A stretch of 64,000 bases of DNA from Kutzneria buriramensis (GCF_003387475.1 NZ_QUNO01000012.1:62001-126000), one strand, 5' to 3'; counted from the first letter of the stretch, positions 37,105 to 46,196 are shown. The notes: generated by a model from the sequence alone, not told the origin. Numbers and translations are program-made.

Positions 37105-37764
37105 GTGCGTCTCGTGATCGCCCGGTGCCAGGTCGACTACGTCGGCCGGCTGACCGCCCACCTGCCGATGGCCAACCGCCTGCTGCTCATCAAGGCCGAC
37201 GGCTCGGTGTCGGTGCACTCCGACGACCGCGCCTACAAGCCGCTGAACTGGATGAGCCCGCCGTGCTGGCTGATCGAGGACCCGGGCGTGTGGACCGTGC
37301 AGAACAAGGCCGGCGAGAAGCTGGTGATCTCCCTGGAGGAGGTCATGCACGACTCCAAACACGAGCTGGGCGTCGAGCCGGGCCTGGTCAAGGACGGCGT
37401 GGAGGCGCACCTCCAGGTGCTGCTGGCCGAGCACGTCACCACATTGGGTGATGGCTGGTCGCTGGTGCGGCGGGAGTTCCCGACCGCGATCGGGCCGGTG
37501 GACCTGATGTGCCGCGACAACGACGGCGTGTCGGTCGCGGTGGAGATCAAGCGGCGCGGCGAGATCGACGGCGTCGAGCAGCTGACCCGGTACCTGGAGC
37601 TGCTCAACCGGGACCCGCTGCTCGCGCCGGTGAAGGGCGTGTTCGCGGCGCAGCAGATCAAGCCGCAGGCCCGCACGCTGGCCGAGGACCGCGGCATCCG
37701 CTGCGTGACGCTGGACTACGAGGCGCTCAAGGGCACCGACTCCGACGAGTTCCGCCTGTTCTGA
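37105..37764 (+). CDS. nucS: Mismatch-specific endonuclease NucS/EndoMS
   Basis: A 219-residue nuclease that replaces MutSL mismatch repair in most actinobacteria by cutting both strands at G-T, G-G and T-T mismatches. The PD-(D/E)XK-like catalytic residues are D133 (GPVDLMC), E147 and K149 (VAVEIKRRG). The C-terminal DSDEFRLF looks like the beta-clamp-binding tail described for the family. GTG 37105 is 7 nt after a TACCTT -10, so it is probably leaderless. It ends 4 bp from the convergent lysozyme gene. Confidence 0.96.
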   Translation: MRLVIARCQVDYVGRLTAHLPMANRLLLIKADGSVSVHSDDRAYKPLNWMSPPCWLIEDPGVWTVQNKAGEKLVISLEEVMHDSKHELGVEPGLVKDGVEAHLQVLLAEHVTTLGDGWSLVRREFPTAIGPVDLMCRDNDGVSVAVEIKRRGEIDGVEQLTRYLELLNRDPLLAPVKGVFAAQQIKPQARTLAEDRGIRCVTLDYEALKGTDSDEFRLF

Positions 37765-37768
37765 GCGG

Positions 37769-38662
37769 TCAGCTCGACGGCGGCGTCGGTGGCGGCGGGT
37801 TGTCGATCAGGTTGGCCAGTGTGGCGAGGTCCTTGTCGCGGCGCATCCGCATGTCCTCCCACACGGGCTGCGGCACGTCGAGCTTGGGTATCCCGTTGGC
37901 GCGGATGACGTCGGCCCAGTTGCTGCCGGTGATGCCGACGAAGTCGCCGTTGGGGTAGAGCAGCGCGATCGCGTCGGGATTCTCGGTGTTGCCGATGAAC
38001 CAGAAGCCGGCCATGTCCTTGTCCTCTCGAATGGTCAGGCTCGCGGCGTCGAACGCGCCGACGGTCACGCTGCGGTCGGTCGGCGCCGCCGAACCCGGCG
38101 TCGACGCCCTGTTGGTGTACTGGTGCACGGCCAACCGCGGATGCGACCAGCCGACGTCGCCGGGAGCCACCTGGTACCGGGCCGCGCAGAGGAAGACGTC
38201 GCCGTCGGCCCAGTCGTCGGGCCGCAGCATGCCGCTGGCCCACCAGCTCTGGGACGCGTACACGCACAGCTTCCGCTGGCCGGTCGCCGCGCGCAGGCCG
38301 TCCCGGAACGCCGCGACGAAGCCGTTGGCGCTGCCGGCGGTCCAGGTGATGCCGTCGCCCGGGTCGTTCTCCAGGTCCAGCATCGGCGCGAAGGCCCCGT
38401 CGTGGAACGCGCCGAGCGGGCCCGCCACCGACACGAAGTGGTCCACGTTCGCGGCGACCGACACGTTCGGGTCGGGGAAGTGGTACGCGCCGATCAGCAG
38501 TCCCGCCGCCGACGCCCCGGCGTACTGCCCGCCGAACAGGGGATTGGTGTAGCCGCCGCCCTGCGTCGCCTTGGCCCAGGCCCACGCGTTGCCGCCGGCG
38601 CGGACCGCGGACCAGCTGGTGATGGTGTTGTAGCCGCTGACGTCGATGCCGTAGTCGGGCAT
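37769..38662 (-). CDS. GH25-type lysozyme (muramidase), no signal peptide
   Basis: A 297-residue protein with a GH25 domain over the first 190 residues: YGIDVSGYN, KATQGGGYTNPLF, GAYHFPDP and the catalytic acidic pair in APMLDLEND (D96 and E98), then AVHQYTN. The remaining third is unrelated, perhaps a binding region, ending in a Pro-rich tail. It starts directly with the catalytic domain and lacks a signal peptide, as in phage endolysins. GAGGAG precedes ATG 38662. It is convergent with nucS. Confidence 0.85.
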   Translation of the reverse strand: MPDYGIDVSGYNTITSWSAVRAGGNAWAWAKATQGGGYTNPLFGGQYAGASAAGLLIGAYHFPDPNVSVAANVDHFVSVAGPLGAFHDGAFAPMLDLENDPGDGITWTAGSANGFVAAFRDGLRAATGQRKLCVYASQSWWASGMLRPDDWADGDVFLCAARYQVAPGDVGWSHPRLAVHQYTNRASTPGSAAPTDRSVTVGAFDAASLTIREDKDMAGFWFIGNTENPDAIALLYPNGDFVGITGSNWADVIRANGIPKLDVPQPVWEDMRMRRDKDLATLANLIDNPPPPTPPSS

Positions 38663-39105
38663 GGGCTCCTCGCCGTGTCGGGACCCCGGGTGATACGCGC
38701 TCCGCCCCCGTACGGATCAGTACCCGGCCACCGCGCGTCTGAAAACCCCTGCGCCGCAGGGGTAGCCGGATGGAGCCACGCCGGTCTACGGGCGGCACGC
38801 GTCGCGTCCGCCGTGCGGCCCGTTCGGCCGAACCCGCTGCTCCGCCGGGGTGGTCCGGGCCCGAGAGCAGTGAGTGCGCCGGAAGTGCCGTCGGTTTCGA
38901 GCGGTTCGCGCAGAACACGAGCGGCGGGTCGGCATGATCCCTGACCTGACGTGATGTTCGGGTTGTGCAACAATTGCGCGACGGGGCAACCACAGCGTTC
39001 GCACTAGGTGGTTCAGCGTTTTTGGTTGCGCCCCAAGCGATTTCCGTCCGGATCGGGACAGATTCCTGGCGTGGCCGTCGAATCGCTGGTTCAGATGGAG
39101 CCGTG
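38663..39105. other. Intergenic region upstream of two divergent hydrolase genes
   Basis: About 440 bp. Open frames here have proline/arginine-rich translations and are not credible genes. A related pair of segments occurs: GGGGCAACC (38983 region) and GGTTGCGCCCC (39024 region), which could form a stem in the 5' leader of the gene at 39106. Nothing else is visible; a c-di-AMP riboswitch consensus was looked for and not found. Confidence 0.45.
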
Positions 39106-39585
39106 ATGCATGCGGTGTCCCGATTCGTGGCGGTTGCGGCGGCCTCGGTGCTGGCCGGCCTGGTGCCCGGCGCGATGCCGGCGGCGGTCCAGGCGGTGGC
39201 CGACGAGAAGACCTGTCAGCTGCGCACCGAGTCCGACGGCGACCAGCTGTCGGCGAGCCAATTGGCGAGACTGGCCATGGACACCGGGTTCACCGGCGAC
39301 GGTCTGGTCGACGCGGTCGCGGTGGCGCTGGCCGAGAGCAAGGGCTACACGAAGGCGGTGCTGGTCAACAAGAACTGCACCCGCGACCGGGGCCTGTGGC
39401 AGATCAACGACTACTGGCACCCGGAGGTGAGCGAACAGCAGGCGTTCGACCCCGTGCAGAACGCCAAGGCGGCCTTCGAGATCTCGGACCAGGGCGCGAG
39501 CTGGCACCAGTGGTCGACGTACGAGAACGGGCTGTACAAGGACTATCTGCCGGACGCCGAGCAGGCGGTGCGCAATCCCGCCTGA
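39106..39585 (+). CDS. Secreted lysozyme-like protein
   Basis: A 159-residue protein with signal peptide (MHAVSRFVAVAAASVLAGLVPGAMPAAVQA). The mature part contains LARLAMDTGFTGDGLVDAVAVALAESKGYT, DRGLWQIND, and FDPVQNAKAAFEISDQGASWHQWSTYENGLY, the pattern of transglycosylase/lysozyme-like domains (Glu in the AESKG helix as probable acid). ATG 39106 is preceded by GGAG. Probably acts on peptidoglycan. It is followed by a terminator at 39588-39645. Confidence 0.78.
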   Translation: MHAVSRFVAVAAASVLAGLVPGAMPAAVQAVADEKTCQLRTESDGDQLSASQLARLAMDTGFTGDGLVDAVAVALAESKGYTKAVLVNKNCTRDRGLWQINDYWHPEVSEQQAFDPVQNAKAAFEISDQGASWHQWSTYENGLYKDYLPDAEQAVRNPA

Positions 39586-39587
39586 CC

Positions 39588-39645
39588 GGCGCGCGCGGGG
39601 TTCCCGCCCCCATTGACCCCTCGTCGGGCGGGAACTCCGTGCGCC
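39588..39645. terminator. Hairpin terminator after the lysozyme-like gene
   Basis: GGCGCGCGCGGGGTTCCCGCC (39588-39608 region) pairs with GGCGGGAACTCCGTGCGCC (39627-39645) with one mismatch and a small bulge. It starts 2 bp after the lysozyme-like stop. Confidence 0.72.
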
Positions 39646-39735
39646 CGAAGGGAAACGAGGGAGATCAGCGGCAGTGCGCGGGAAGCTCCGGGCGGGGCAG
39701 CGCGGTGACAGCGGAAGGGCAGCGTCCGGCGAGGC

Positions 39736-40650
39736 TCAGCGGCGGCGGAAGCGTTCCGACAGCGTGGGATCCGACTCCCACCACGGCCGGTCGGTGTCCT
39801 CGCCGGCGGCCTCCCGCTCGTCCAGCACCTGGTCGATCTCCTCGGCCTGCTTGGCGTCCTCCTTGGTCATCCGGTTCACCAGCGCCCCGAGGAACGGCAG
39901 GCCGGCCAGGTCGCCGACGATCCACAGCACGCCGGCGCCGAAGGTCTGGTCCAGCCGCAGGTCGGGGCCCCAGCCGCGGCCGAGCGCCTGATAGTAGTCC
40001 TGCGCCACGATGTGGCCGGAGAACCACAGGGTCAGGCCCAGCGCGGCGTCGCCGACGACCTCGGCGAGGGTGATCCACACGGACACCAGGTGGTGGAAGC
40101 GCCGGGGCACGGGGTCGAGCTGCAAACGGGACCAAAAGTAAACAAGACCGATCAGGAGCAGGGTCAGGCGGGTCAGCTCGTCGATCACCGACGAGCGGAG
40201 CACGGCCGGGTACCAGCCGGTGAAGTACAGCGCCCACGGCGTGCCGATGAGCAGCGCGGAGGCGGTGGCGGGGAAGGCGATCACCTTGCCGAACGGGCTG
40301 TGCAGCACCGACCGTAGCCGTGCCACCACCGGCGTCGGCGCGGTGTCTCGGAGCAGGGTGAACGGGGCGCCGAGGGCGAGGCCCAGGGGAGTGACCATCA
40401 GCAGCAGGATGATCTGGGCGGCCCGCATCGAAAACAAGGTGTCGGCGTACGCGCCGATGCTGGACAGTGTGGCGATGACGTACGACCCGAGCCCGGCGGC
40501 GTAGAAGGCGACGACGCGGGCCCGCGGCCACGCCCCGACCCGGCGCACGGCCCACCCGTACCACCCACCCAACACCACGATGACCAGCAGGGACACGGGA
40601 TCGGCCGTCCACGACGTGACGGCGGTGACCAGCGTGAGAGGCTCCGACAC
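39736..40650 (-). CDS. Cytochrome c oxidase assembly protein, CtaG-like membrane protein
   Basis: A 304-residue membrane protein with about seven helices (DPVSLLVIVVLGGWYGW onward), His pairs in RRFHHLVSVW and GHIVAQDYY, and an acidic C-terminal tail. It matches the CtaG/Caa3 family, whose members help insert copper into heme-copper oxidases. GTG 40650 (MSEPLTLVTAVTSW) is the start; GGAGG is just upstream (2-nt spacing, closer than usual). Longer upstream reading is antisense to the HIT gene and rejected. Confidence 0.82.
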   Translation of the reverse strand: MSEPLTLVTAVTSWTADPVSLLVIVVLGGWYGWAVRRVGAWPRARVVAFYAAGLGSYVIATLSSIGAYADTLFSMRAAQIILLLMVTPLGLALGAPFTLLRDTAPTPVVARLRSVLHSPFGKVIAFPATASALLIGTPWALYFTGWYPAVLRSSVIDELTRLTLLLIGLVYFWSRLQLDPVPRRFHHLVSVWITLAEVVGDAALGLTLWFSGHIVAQDYYQALGRGWGPDLRLDQTFGAGVLWIVGDLAGLPFLGALVNRMTKEDAKQAEEIDQVLDEREAAGEDTDRPWWESDPTLSERFRRR

Positions 40651-40686
40651 GGCCTCCAGTGTGTCACTGCGGGAAAGGCGTCCACT

Positions 40687-41109
40687 GTGGAGCTGAATTG
40701 CGTGTTCTGTGCCATCGTGTCCGGAACGGCCCCGGCCAGCGTGGTGCACGAGGACGAGCAGCTGATCGCGTTCTGCGACCTGATGCCGATCAATCCCGGC
40801 CATCTGCTCGTGGTGCCCAAGAAGCACGCCGCGAACCTCGCGGAGCTACCGGAGGAAACCGGCGCGCTGATGTTTCCGCTGGCGCAGCGGTTGGCGGCCC
40901 GGATCCGACGCAGCCCGCTGCCCTGCGACGGCATCAACCTGTCGGTCTGCGACGGCCGCGCGGCCGGGCAGAGCGTGTTCCACTCCCATCTGCACGTGGT
41001 CCCGCGCGTGGCCGGCGACGGCCTCGGCTTCCCCCTGCACGTCGACGTGCGGGTGGCTACCCGGAGTGATCTTGACCAGGTCGCGGGACTGCTCCGCGCC
41101 GAGCCGTGA
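40687..41109 (+). CDS. HIT-family nucleotide-binding protein
   Basis: A 140-residue histidine-triad protein. The N-terminal CVFCAIVSGTAPA is the family start, PINPGHLLVVPKKHA is the beta-core and HSHLHVVPR is the HxHxH catalytic triad. It hydrolyses adenosine mono- or dinucleotide derivatives; the natural substrate is unknown. Divergent from the CtaG-like gene, 36 bp apart. Confidence 0.93.
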   Translation: MELNCVFCAIVSGTAPASVVHEDEQLIAFCDLMPINPGHLLVVPKKHAANLAELPEETGALMFPLAQRLAARIRRSPLPCDGINLSVCDGRAAGQSVFHSHLHVVPRVAGDGLGFPLHVDVRVATRSDLDQVAGLLRAEP

Positions 41110-41198
41110 TCGACTCGTGACCGCTCGTCACCGTGCGGGTCCACCCATGGTCATTTAGTGTGACTTTCCAACAAAAACTACAGCGCGCCGCTGGCCTG

Positions 41199-41227
41199 TT
41201 CACCGCTGCTTGACCGTGCGGTAACGT
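41199..41227 (+). promoter_or_regulatory. Promoter of the sodium:solute symporter
   Basis: TTCACC (41199-41204), a 17-bp spacer and TAACGT (41222-41227) form a clear -35/-10 pair. Transcription would begin near 41234, leaving about 56 nt before the symporter start. Confidence 0.6.
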
Positions 41228-41289
41228 TCGCTCCTGCCACATGGTGGTGAATGCTGTTCGGTGCTGTTCGATGTGTGGAGGTGGGGCCG

Positions 41290-42984
41290 GTGACCGTCCT
41301 CGCGGACGCGAACCTCCGGCTGGACGCCGGACCCATGGACTACGTCCTTCTCGGCTTCTACTTCGTGCTGGTACTGGGCATCGGCGCGCTGGCCCGCCGC
41401 TCGGTGTCCTCCAGCCTCGACTTCTTCCTGTCCGGCCGGTCGATGCCGGCCTGGGTGACGGGCCTGGCCTTCATCTCGGCGAACCTGGGCGCGGTCGAGA
41501 TCTTCGGCATGACCGCGAACGGCGCGCAGTACGGCGTGCCGACCGTGCACTACTACTGGATCGGCGCCATCCCGGCCATGGTCTTCCTCGGCCTGGTGAT
41601 GATGCCCTTCTACTACGGCTCCAAGGTCCGCAGCGTCCCCGAGTTCCTGCTGCGCCGCTTCGGCCGGTTCGCGCACCTGGTCAACAGCCTCAGCTTCGCG
41701 CTGGCGCAGGTGCTGATCGCGGGCGTCAACCTCTTCGCGCTGGCCACCGTGATCAACCTGCTGCTGGGCTGGCCGACCTGGGTCGCGATCATCGTCTCGG
41801 CGGCGATCGTGCTGGCGTACACCACGCTGGGCGGCCTGTCCGCCGCCATCTACAACGAGGTCATGCAGTTCTTCGTGATCGTCGCGATGCTGCTGCCGCT
41901 GACCATTGTCGGCATGGTCAAGGTGGGCGGCTGGAGCGGCCTGGTGGCCAAGATCACCGCGGCCAACTCCGACGCCGCCGCCCAGCTGCACTCCTGGCCC
42001 GGCTCCAATCTGACCGGCATCGCCAACCCGGTGCTCTCGGTCATAGGCCTGGTGTTCGGCCTCGGCTTCGTGCTGTCCTTCGGCTACTGGACCACCAACT
42101 TCGCCGAGGTGCAGCGCGCGCTGTCGGCCAAGAGCATGTCCGCGGCCCGGCGCACGCCGCTGATCGGCGCGTACCCGAAGACGCTGATCGTGCTGCTGAT
42201 CTTCATCCCGGGCATGATCGCCGCGGTGGTGTCGCCGGAATTGGCGGCGTACAAGGCCGCCGGCGCACCCAAGGGTTCTGCCATCACCTACAACAACACC
42301 ATCGAGCTGCTGATCCGCGACCTGCTGCCGAACGGCATGCTGGGCATCGCGATCACCGGCCTGGTGGCGGCGTTCATGGCCGGCATGGCGGCCAGTGTCA
42401 GCTCCTTCAACACGGTCTTCACCTACGACCTGTGGCAGACCTACGTCGTCAAGAACAAGCCCGACGACTACTACCTGCGGGTCGGCCGGCTGATCACGAT
42501 CGTCGGCTGCGTCATCGCGATCGGCACCGCGTTCATCGCCGGCCAGTTCGGCAACATCATGGACTATCTGCAGACGCTGTTCGGCTTCTTCAACGCGCCG
42601 CTGTTCGCGACCTTCCTGCTGGGCATGTTCTGGAAGCGCATGACGCCGATGGCCGGTGGCATCGGCCTGATCGTCGGCACCGCGTCCGCGGTCACGGTCG
42701 ACGTCCTCAACCGCTACGGCGCGCTGTCGCTGTCCAACCAGGGCAGCGCCTTCGTGGCGGCCAGCGTCGCGTTCATCATGGACATCGTGATCAGCGTGAT
42801 CGTCACGCTGGTGACCGCGCCCAAGCCCGAGTCGGAGCTGGTCGGGCTGGTGTGGTCGCTGACGCCACGGGACAGCCTCAAGCACTCCGACACCGGCGAG
42901 AACGCCGGCTGGTACCGCAAGCCGGTGGTGCTCGGCGTGGGCGTGCTGGTGCTGGCGGCCGCCCTGAACATCGTCTTCTGGTGA
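41290..42984 (+). CDS. Sodium:solute symporter family transporter
   Basis: A 564-residue SSS-family permease with about 14 hydrophobic segments. The N-terminus is YVLLGFYFVLVLGIGALARRSVSSSLDFFLSGRSMPAW, and the sodium site region is TTLGGLSAAIYNEVMQFF. The substrate may be a sugar, as with SglT-like members, but cannot be deduced. GTG 41290 is preceded by GGAGG; a longer start at 41251 lacks such a site. It is followed after 16 bp by a small membrane partner. Confidence 0.9.
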   Translation: MTVLADANLRLDAGPMDYVLLGFYFVLVLGIGALARRSVSSSLDFFLSGRSMPAWVTGLAFISANLGAVEIFGMTANGAQYGVPTVHYYWIGAIPAMVFLGLVMMPFYYGSKVRSVPEFLLRRFGRFAHLVNSLSFALAQVLIAGVNLFALATVINLLLGWPTWVAIIVSAAIVLAYTTLGGLSAAIYNEVMQFFVIVAMLLPLTIVGMVKVGGWSGLVAKITAANSDAAAQLHSWPGSNLTGIANPVLSVIGLVFGLGFVLSFGYWTTNFAEVQRALSAKSMSAARRTPLIGAYPKTLIVLLIFIPGMIAAVVSPELAAYKAAGAPKGSAITYNNTIELLIRDLLPNGMLGIAITGLVAAFMAGMAASVSSFNTVFTYDLWQTYVVKNKPDDYYLRVGRLITIVGCVIAIGTAFIAGQFGNIMDYLQTLFGFFNAPLFATFLLGMFWKRMTPMAGGIGLIVGTASAVTVDVLNRYGALSLSNQGSAFVAASVAFIMDIVISVIVTLVTAPKPESELVGLVWSLTPRDSLKHSDTGENAGWYRKPVVLGVGVLVLAAALNIVFW

Positions 42985-43000
42985 GGGAGGACAGACTTCG

Positions 43001-43297
43001 ATGAGCGAGCCTGTGAAGAAGCAGCGTGCGGGGCTGTTCGACCTCCGCTACGTGCTGGCCCTGCTGTTCCTCGTCTACGGCGTCGTGCTGACCGTGATGG
43101 GGCTGGGCTTCACCAGCCAGGCCGGCCTGGACAAGGCGGCCGGCATCAACATCAACCTGTGGGGCGGGGTGGTGATGCTCCTGGTGGGCATCGCCTTCGC
43201 CCTGTGGGCCCGGTTGCGGCCCATCGTGGTCCCCGTCACCACCGAGGGGGACGGGACCGAGCCCGCCGACGACGCCACTGGCGCCGGCGAGAGCTGA
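43001..43297 (+). CDS. Small two-helix membrane protein paired with the symporter
   Basis: A 98-residue protein with two membrane helices (YVLALLFLVYGVVLTVMGLGF and LWGGVVMLLVGIAFALWARL) and an acidic tail. It lies 16 bp downstream of the symporter, and GGGAGG precedes ATG 43001. It may be a transporter subunit or stabiliser, by analogy with small proteins encoded beside SSS transporters. No family was recognised. Confidence 0.75.
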   Translation: MSEPVKKQRAGLFDLRYVLALLFLVYGVVLTVMGLGFTSQAGLDKAAGININLWGGVVMLLVGIAFALWARLRPIVVPVTTEGDGTEPADDATGAGES

Positions 43298-43309
43298 TCC
43301 ACCTACCCG

Positions 43310-43341
43310 GCGGCCGGTGCTGAGCGGTCAGCGCCGGCCGC
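43310..43341. terminator. 14-bp hairpin terminator
   Basis: GCGGCCGGTGCTGA (43310-43323) pairs with TCAGCGCCGGCCGC (43328-43341) with one wobble and a GCGG loop. It ends the symporter operon, and its right arm covers the stop of the convergent 35-residue gene. Confidence 0.75.
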
Positions 43342-43435
43342 TGCGGTGCGGGTACACCGGGTTGAACGCCTCCACGGTCCAGGTGTCGAACCGGCGGACG
43401 GCCTTGCGGGCCTGCTTGCGCAGAACCTTGATCAC
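43328..43435 (-). CDS. 35-residue basic peptide, unknown
   Basis: A frame encoding MIKVLRKQARKAVRRF followed by DTWTVEAFNPVYPHRSGRR. It begins at GTG 43435. An excellent AAGGGG lies 8 nt upstream, and the stop lies at the terminator hairpin. Composition is about one-third Arg/Lys with an amphipathic N-terminal helix. The good ribosome binding site, the low chance of a site/terminator match, and the uniform codon use suggest a real gene. No homologue can be asserted. Confidence 0.55.
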   Translation of the reverse strand: MIKVLRKQARKAVRRFDTWTVEAFNPVYPHRSGRR

Positions 43436-43573
43436 TTTCAGTTCCCCTTCCGGGTTTCGTTTCCTTGCACCTGGTATGACGCGTTGATCTTCTGAATCGT
43501 TCCCGAAACTCTCGGTGAGACCGATCACGGGATTTGGGTCACACGCGTCGCCGCTGGTCGATACCGTGCACGC

Positions 43574-44521
43574 GTGCTCCGCCTCGCCTGCGCCGCGCTC
43601 GTGGCCGCCGCCCTGCTCACGGCCTGTTCCGGCCCGGACCTGACCCGGTCGGTGTCCGCGCGCGCCACCGTCGACGCGACGGCCGGTGGCGACGACTCGG
43701 GGCCGGTCGACCCGGCGTTCGCCGAGGACAAGCTGCGCGCCGCCGACCCGTGCGGGCTGCTCGACGCCAAGCTGCTGGGCAACGTCGGCACGCCCGGCGG
43801 CACACCTGCCGGCGACCCGTTCCAGGGCTGCCGGGCGGACGTGACCGTCGGCGGGCAGAAGATGACCGTGCAGGTCAGGCTCGGCGACGCGGTGCCGGAG
43901 GCCGACCGGGACGCGATCGCCCTCGCCGGCCTGCGGGTGATCGAGTCCAAAGAGGACACTTCCTGCACCGACAAGGCCGTCACGCAGAGTTCGCCCAGCC
44001 GGGCGATCGTGCTGCGTACGGAGGCCAAGACCGGCGGCGACCCGTGTGCCGTCGGCAAGCAGGTGTTGGCCGCGGTGATCGCCCGCATGCGCACCGCGCC
44101 GCCGGCGATCCGGGCCGGCAGCAGCGTGATGGCCGGCAAGGATCCGTGCACGCTGGTCGACCAGGCGACCGTGACGTCCATCGTCGGCGCGAAGCCCCGC
44201 CTGGACAGCGAGTCCCTGTACGACTGCGCGTGGCGGCTGAGCGGCGTCTCGCTGGATGTGTCGGCCCGGATCGGCATCGACCCGGCCGTGCCGGGCTTCG
44301 GCGACCCGCCGACGCCGGTCGACCTCGGCGGCGTGAAGGCGTACCGGAGCACGACGGCCACGGGGTGTGAGGTCGCCTGGGCCGACATGCCGCTCCGGGA
44401 CGACAGCGGCGAGATCGTCACCGTGAAGGTGCTGAACTCGCCGGGCGGCTCGGGCGTCGATGTGTGCGACCGGGCCGTCGCGGCGGGCAAGATCGTCGCG
44501 TCCAAGCTGCCTCGATCCTGA
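43574..44521 (+). CDS. Lipoprotein with two DUF3558-like segments
   Basis: A 315-residue lipoprotein. The signal MLRLACAALVAAALLTACSG has a lipobox ending at Cys18. The mature part shows repeated pattern DPCGLLD...LLGNVG (residues about 58-73) and DPCTLVDQATVTSIVG (about 195-210), each with later Cys residues, consistent with a duplicated domain. GTG 43574 follows TACCGT with a 6-nt gap (leaderless type). Its function is unknown. Confidence 0.78.
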   Translation: MLRLACAALVAAALLTACSGPDLTRSVSARATVDATAGGDDSGPVDPAFAEDKLRAADPCGLLDAKLLGNVGTPGGTPAGDPFQGCRADVTVGGQKMTVQVRLGDAVPEADRDAIALAGLRVIESKEDTSCTDKAVTQSSPSRAIVLRTEAKTGGDPCAVGKQVLAAVIARMRTAPPAIRAGSSVMAGKDPCTLVDQATVTSIVGAKPRLDSESLYDCAWRLSGVSLDVSARIGIDPAVPGFGDPPTPVDLGGVKAYRSTTATGCEVAWADMPLRDDSGEIVTVKVLNSPGGSGVDVCDRAVAAGKIVASKLPRS

Positions 44522-44630
44522 TTCACCCGCACGGCGCGGCGACACGACCGGGAGAATGGGTGCTGACGAGTGCGGGTCGGGTTGCGTACTCTTCAGTAAC
44601 AAGTGGGGTTGACCAATGCCGGGAGGGTCG

Positions 44631-46139
44631 ATGACTCAGACAGCGCCGGAGAGCAGTGCGGTGACCACGTCGGGTGACGGGCGGTTCGCCTCACTGGATC
44701 CGCGCACCGGCGAGGTCGTCGCCCACCACCCGATCCACGACGCCAAGCAGGTGGCGGACGCGGTCGCGCAGGCCCGCCGGGCCGGCAAGTGGTGGCAGGA
44801 ACTGGGTTTCGCCGGGCGCAAGGAGCGGCTGGACGCGTGGCGCCGGCTGCTGGTCAAGCGGCTGGACGAGGCCGCCGGCCTGATCAGCGCCGAGACCGGC
44901 AAGCCGGCCGCGGACGCCAAGCTGGAGATGGTGATCGTCATCGATCACCTGCACTGGGCCGCCCGCAACGCCGAACGCGTGCTGCGCAAGCGCCGCGTGT
45001 CGGCCGGCCTGCTGATGTCCAACCAGGCCGCCACCCTGGAGTACCTGCCGGTGGGCGTGGTCGGCGTGATCGGGCCATGGAACTACCCGGCGTTCACGCC
45101 GATGGGCTCCATCGCGTACGCGCTCGCGGCCGGCAACACGGTCGTGTTCAAGCCGTCCGAGCTGACGCCCGGCGTCGGCACCTGGCTGGCCGACACGCTG
45201 GCGGAGATCGTCCCCGAGCACCCGGTGCTGAGCGTGGTCACCGGCTTCGGTGAGACCGGCGCGGCGCTGTGCCGCTCCGGCGTGGACAAGCTTGCGTTCA
45301 CCGGCTCCACGGCAACCGGCAAGCGCGTGATGGCGGCGTGCGCCGAGTCGCTGACCCCGGTACTGGTGGAGTGCGGCGGCAAGGACGCCCTGATCGTCGA
45401 CTTCGACGCCGACGTGCAGCTGGCCGCGGACGCCGCGGTATGGGGCGCGATGTCCAACGCCGGCCAGACGTGCATCGGTGTCGAGCGCGTGTACGTCCAC
45501 GAGGACGTCGCCGACGAGTTCACCGGCGCGGTGAAGAAGCTGGCGCAGAAGCTGCGGCCGGGCGGCGAGCCCGGGGCCGACCTCGGGCCGATCACCATGC
45601 CGTCGCAGGTGGACATCATCCGCCGCCACGTCCAGGACGCCCTCGACAAGGGCGCGACGGCGCTGGTCGGCGGGGTCGAGTCGGTGCGGCCGCCGTTCGT
45701 GGAGCCGGTGGTGCTCGCGGACGTGCCGGAGGACTCGACGGCGATCACCGAGGAGACCTTCGGCCCGACCATCACCATCAACCGGGTGCGCGACGTGGAC
45801 GAGGCGATCAGGCTGGCCAACGCCGGCCGGTACGGCCTCGGCGGCACCATCTTCTCCAAGGCCCGCGGCGAGGAACTGGCCCGGCGGCTCAAGGCCGGCA
45901 TGGTGTCCGTCAACGGCGTGGTGGCGTTCGCGGCGATCCCGTCGCTGCCGTTCGGCGGCATCGGCGACTCCGGCTTCGGCCGCATCCACGGCGAGGACGG
46001 CCTGCGCGAGTTCGCCCGCCCGCAGGCGGTGGCCCGGCGCAAGTTCAAGCCGCTGCTCAACCCCATGTCGTTCACCCGCGGCGCCGGCACCGTCCGCCAG
46101 CTGCTGGCCATCGTCAAGCTCCGCTACGGCCGCAAGTGA
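44631..46139 (+). CDS. NAD(P)-dependent aldehyde dehydrogenase
   Basis: A 502-residue ALDH-superfamily enzyme oxidising an aldehyde to the acid. The Rossmann segment is GVIGPWNYPAF, with the general base Glu in LVECGGKD, catalytic Cys in NAGQTCIGVER, and the EETFGP motif. ATG 44631 is preferred because GGGAGG is 4 nt upstream; ATG 44616 is in frame. The C-terminus extends past the core with RKFKPLLNPMSF, typical of the succinate-semialdehyde-like group in actinobacteria. The substrate is unknown. Confidence 0.9.
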   Translation: MTQTAPESSAVTTSGDGRFASLDPRTGEVVAHHPIHDAKQVADAVAQARRAGKWWQELGFAGRKERLDAWRRLLVKRLDEAAGLISAETGKPAADAKLEMVIVIDHLHWAARNAERVLRKRRVSAGLLMSNQAATLEYLPVGVVGVIGPWNYPAFTPMGSIAYALAAGNTVVFKPSELTPGVGTWLADTLAEIVPEHPVLSVVTGFGETGAALCRSGVDKLAFTGSTATGKRVMAACAESLTPVLVECGGKDALIVDFDADVQLAADAAVWGAMSNAGQTCIGVERVYVHEDVADEFTGAVKKLAQKLRPGGEPGADLGPITMPSQVDIIRRHVQDALDKGATALVGGVESVRPPFVEPVVLADVPEDSTAITEETFGPTITINRVRDVDEAIRLANAGRYGLGGTIFSKARGEELARRLKAGMVSVNGVVAFAAIPSLPFGGIGDSGFGRIHGEDGLREFARPQAVARRKFKPLLNPMSFTRGAGTVRQLLAIVKLRYGRK

Positions 46140-46145
46140 CCTGAT

Positions 46146-46196
46146 GCAGGGAGGGGGCTTTCCCTGCGTTCGATGCAGGGAGAGCCCCCTCCCTGC
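46146..46196. terminator. Long hairpin terminator with internal direct repeat
   Basis: GCAGGGAGGGGGCTTTCCCTGC (46146-46167) pairs with the segment at 46175-46196 over 22 bp with one mismatch. The 8-base word GCAGGGAG opens both arms, and each arm is also itself partly palindromic (GCAGGGA/TCCCTGC). It separates the convergent aldehyde dehydrogenase and siderophore-binding genes. Confidence 0.8.

Noticed and set aside
38940-39105. Possible c-di-AMP (ydaO-type) riboswitch upstream of a cell-wall hydrolase
   Set aside because: Such switches are common before these genes, but the conserved core sequences were not recognised; only a weak GGGGCAACC/GGTTGCGCCCC pairing is present.
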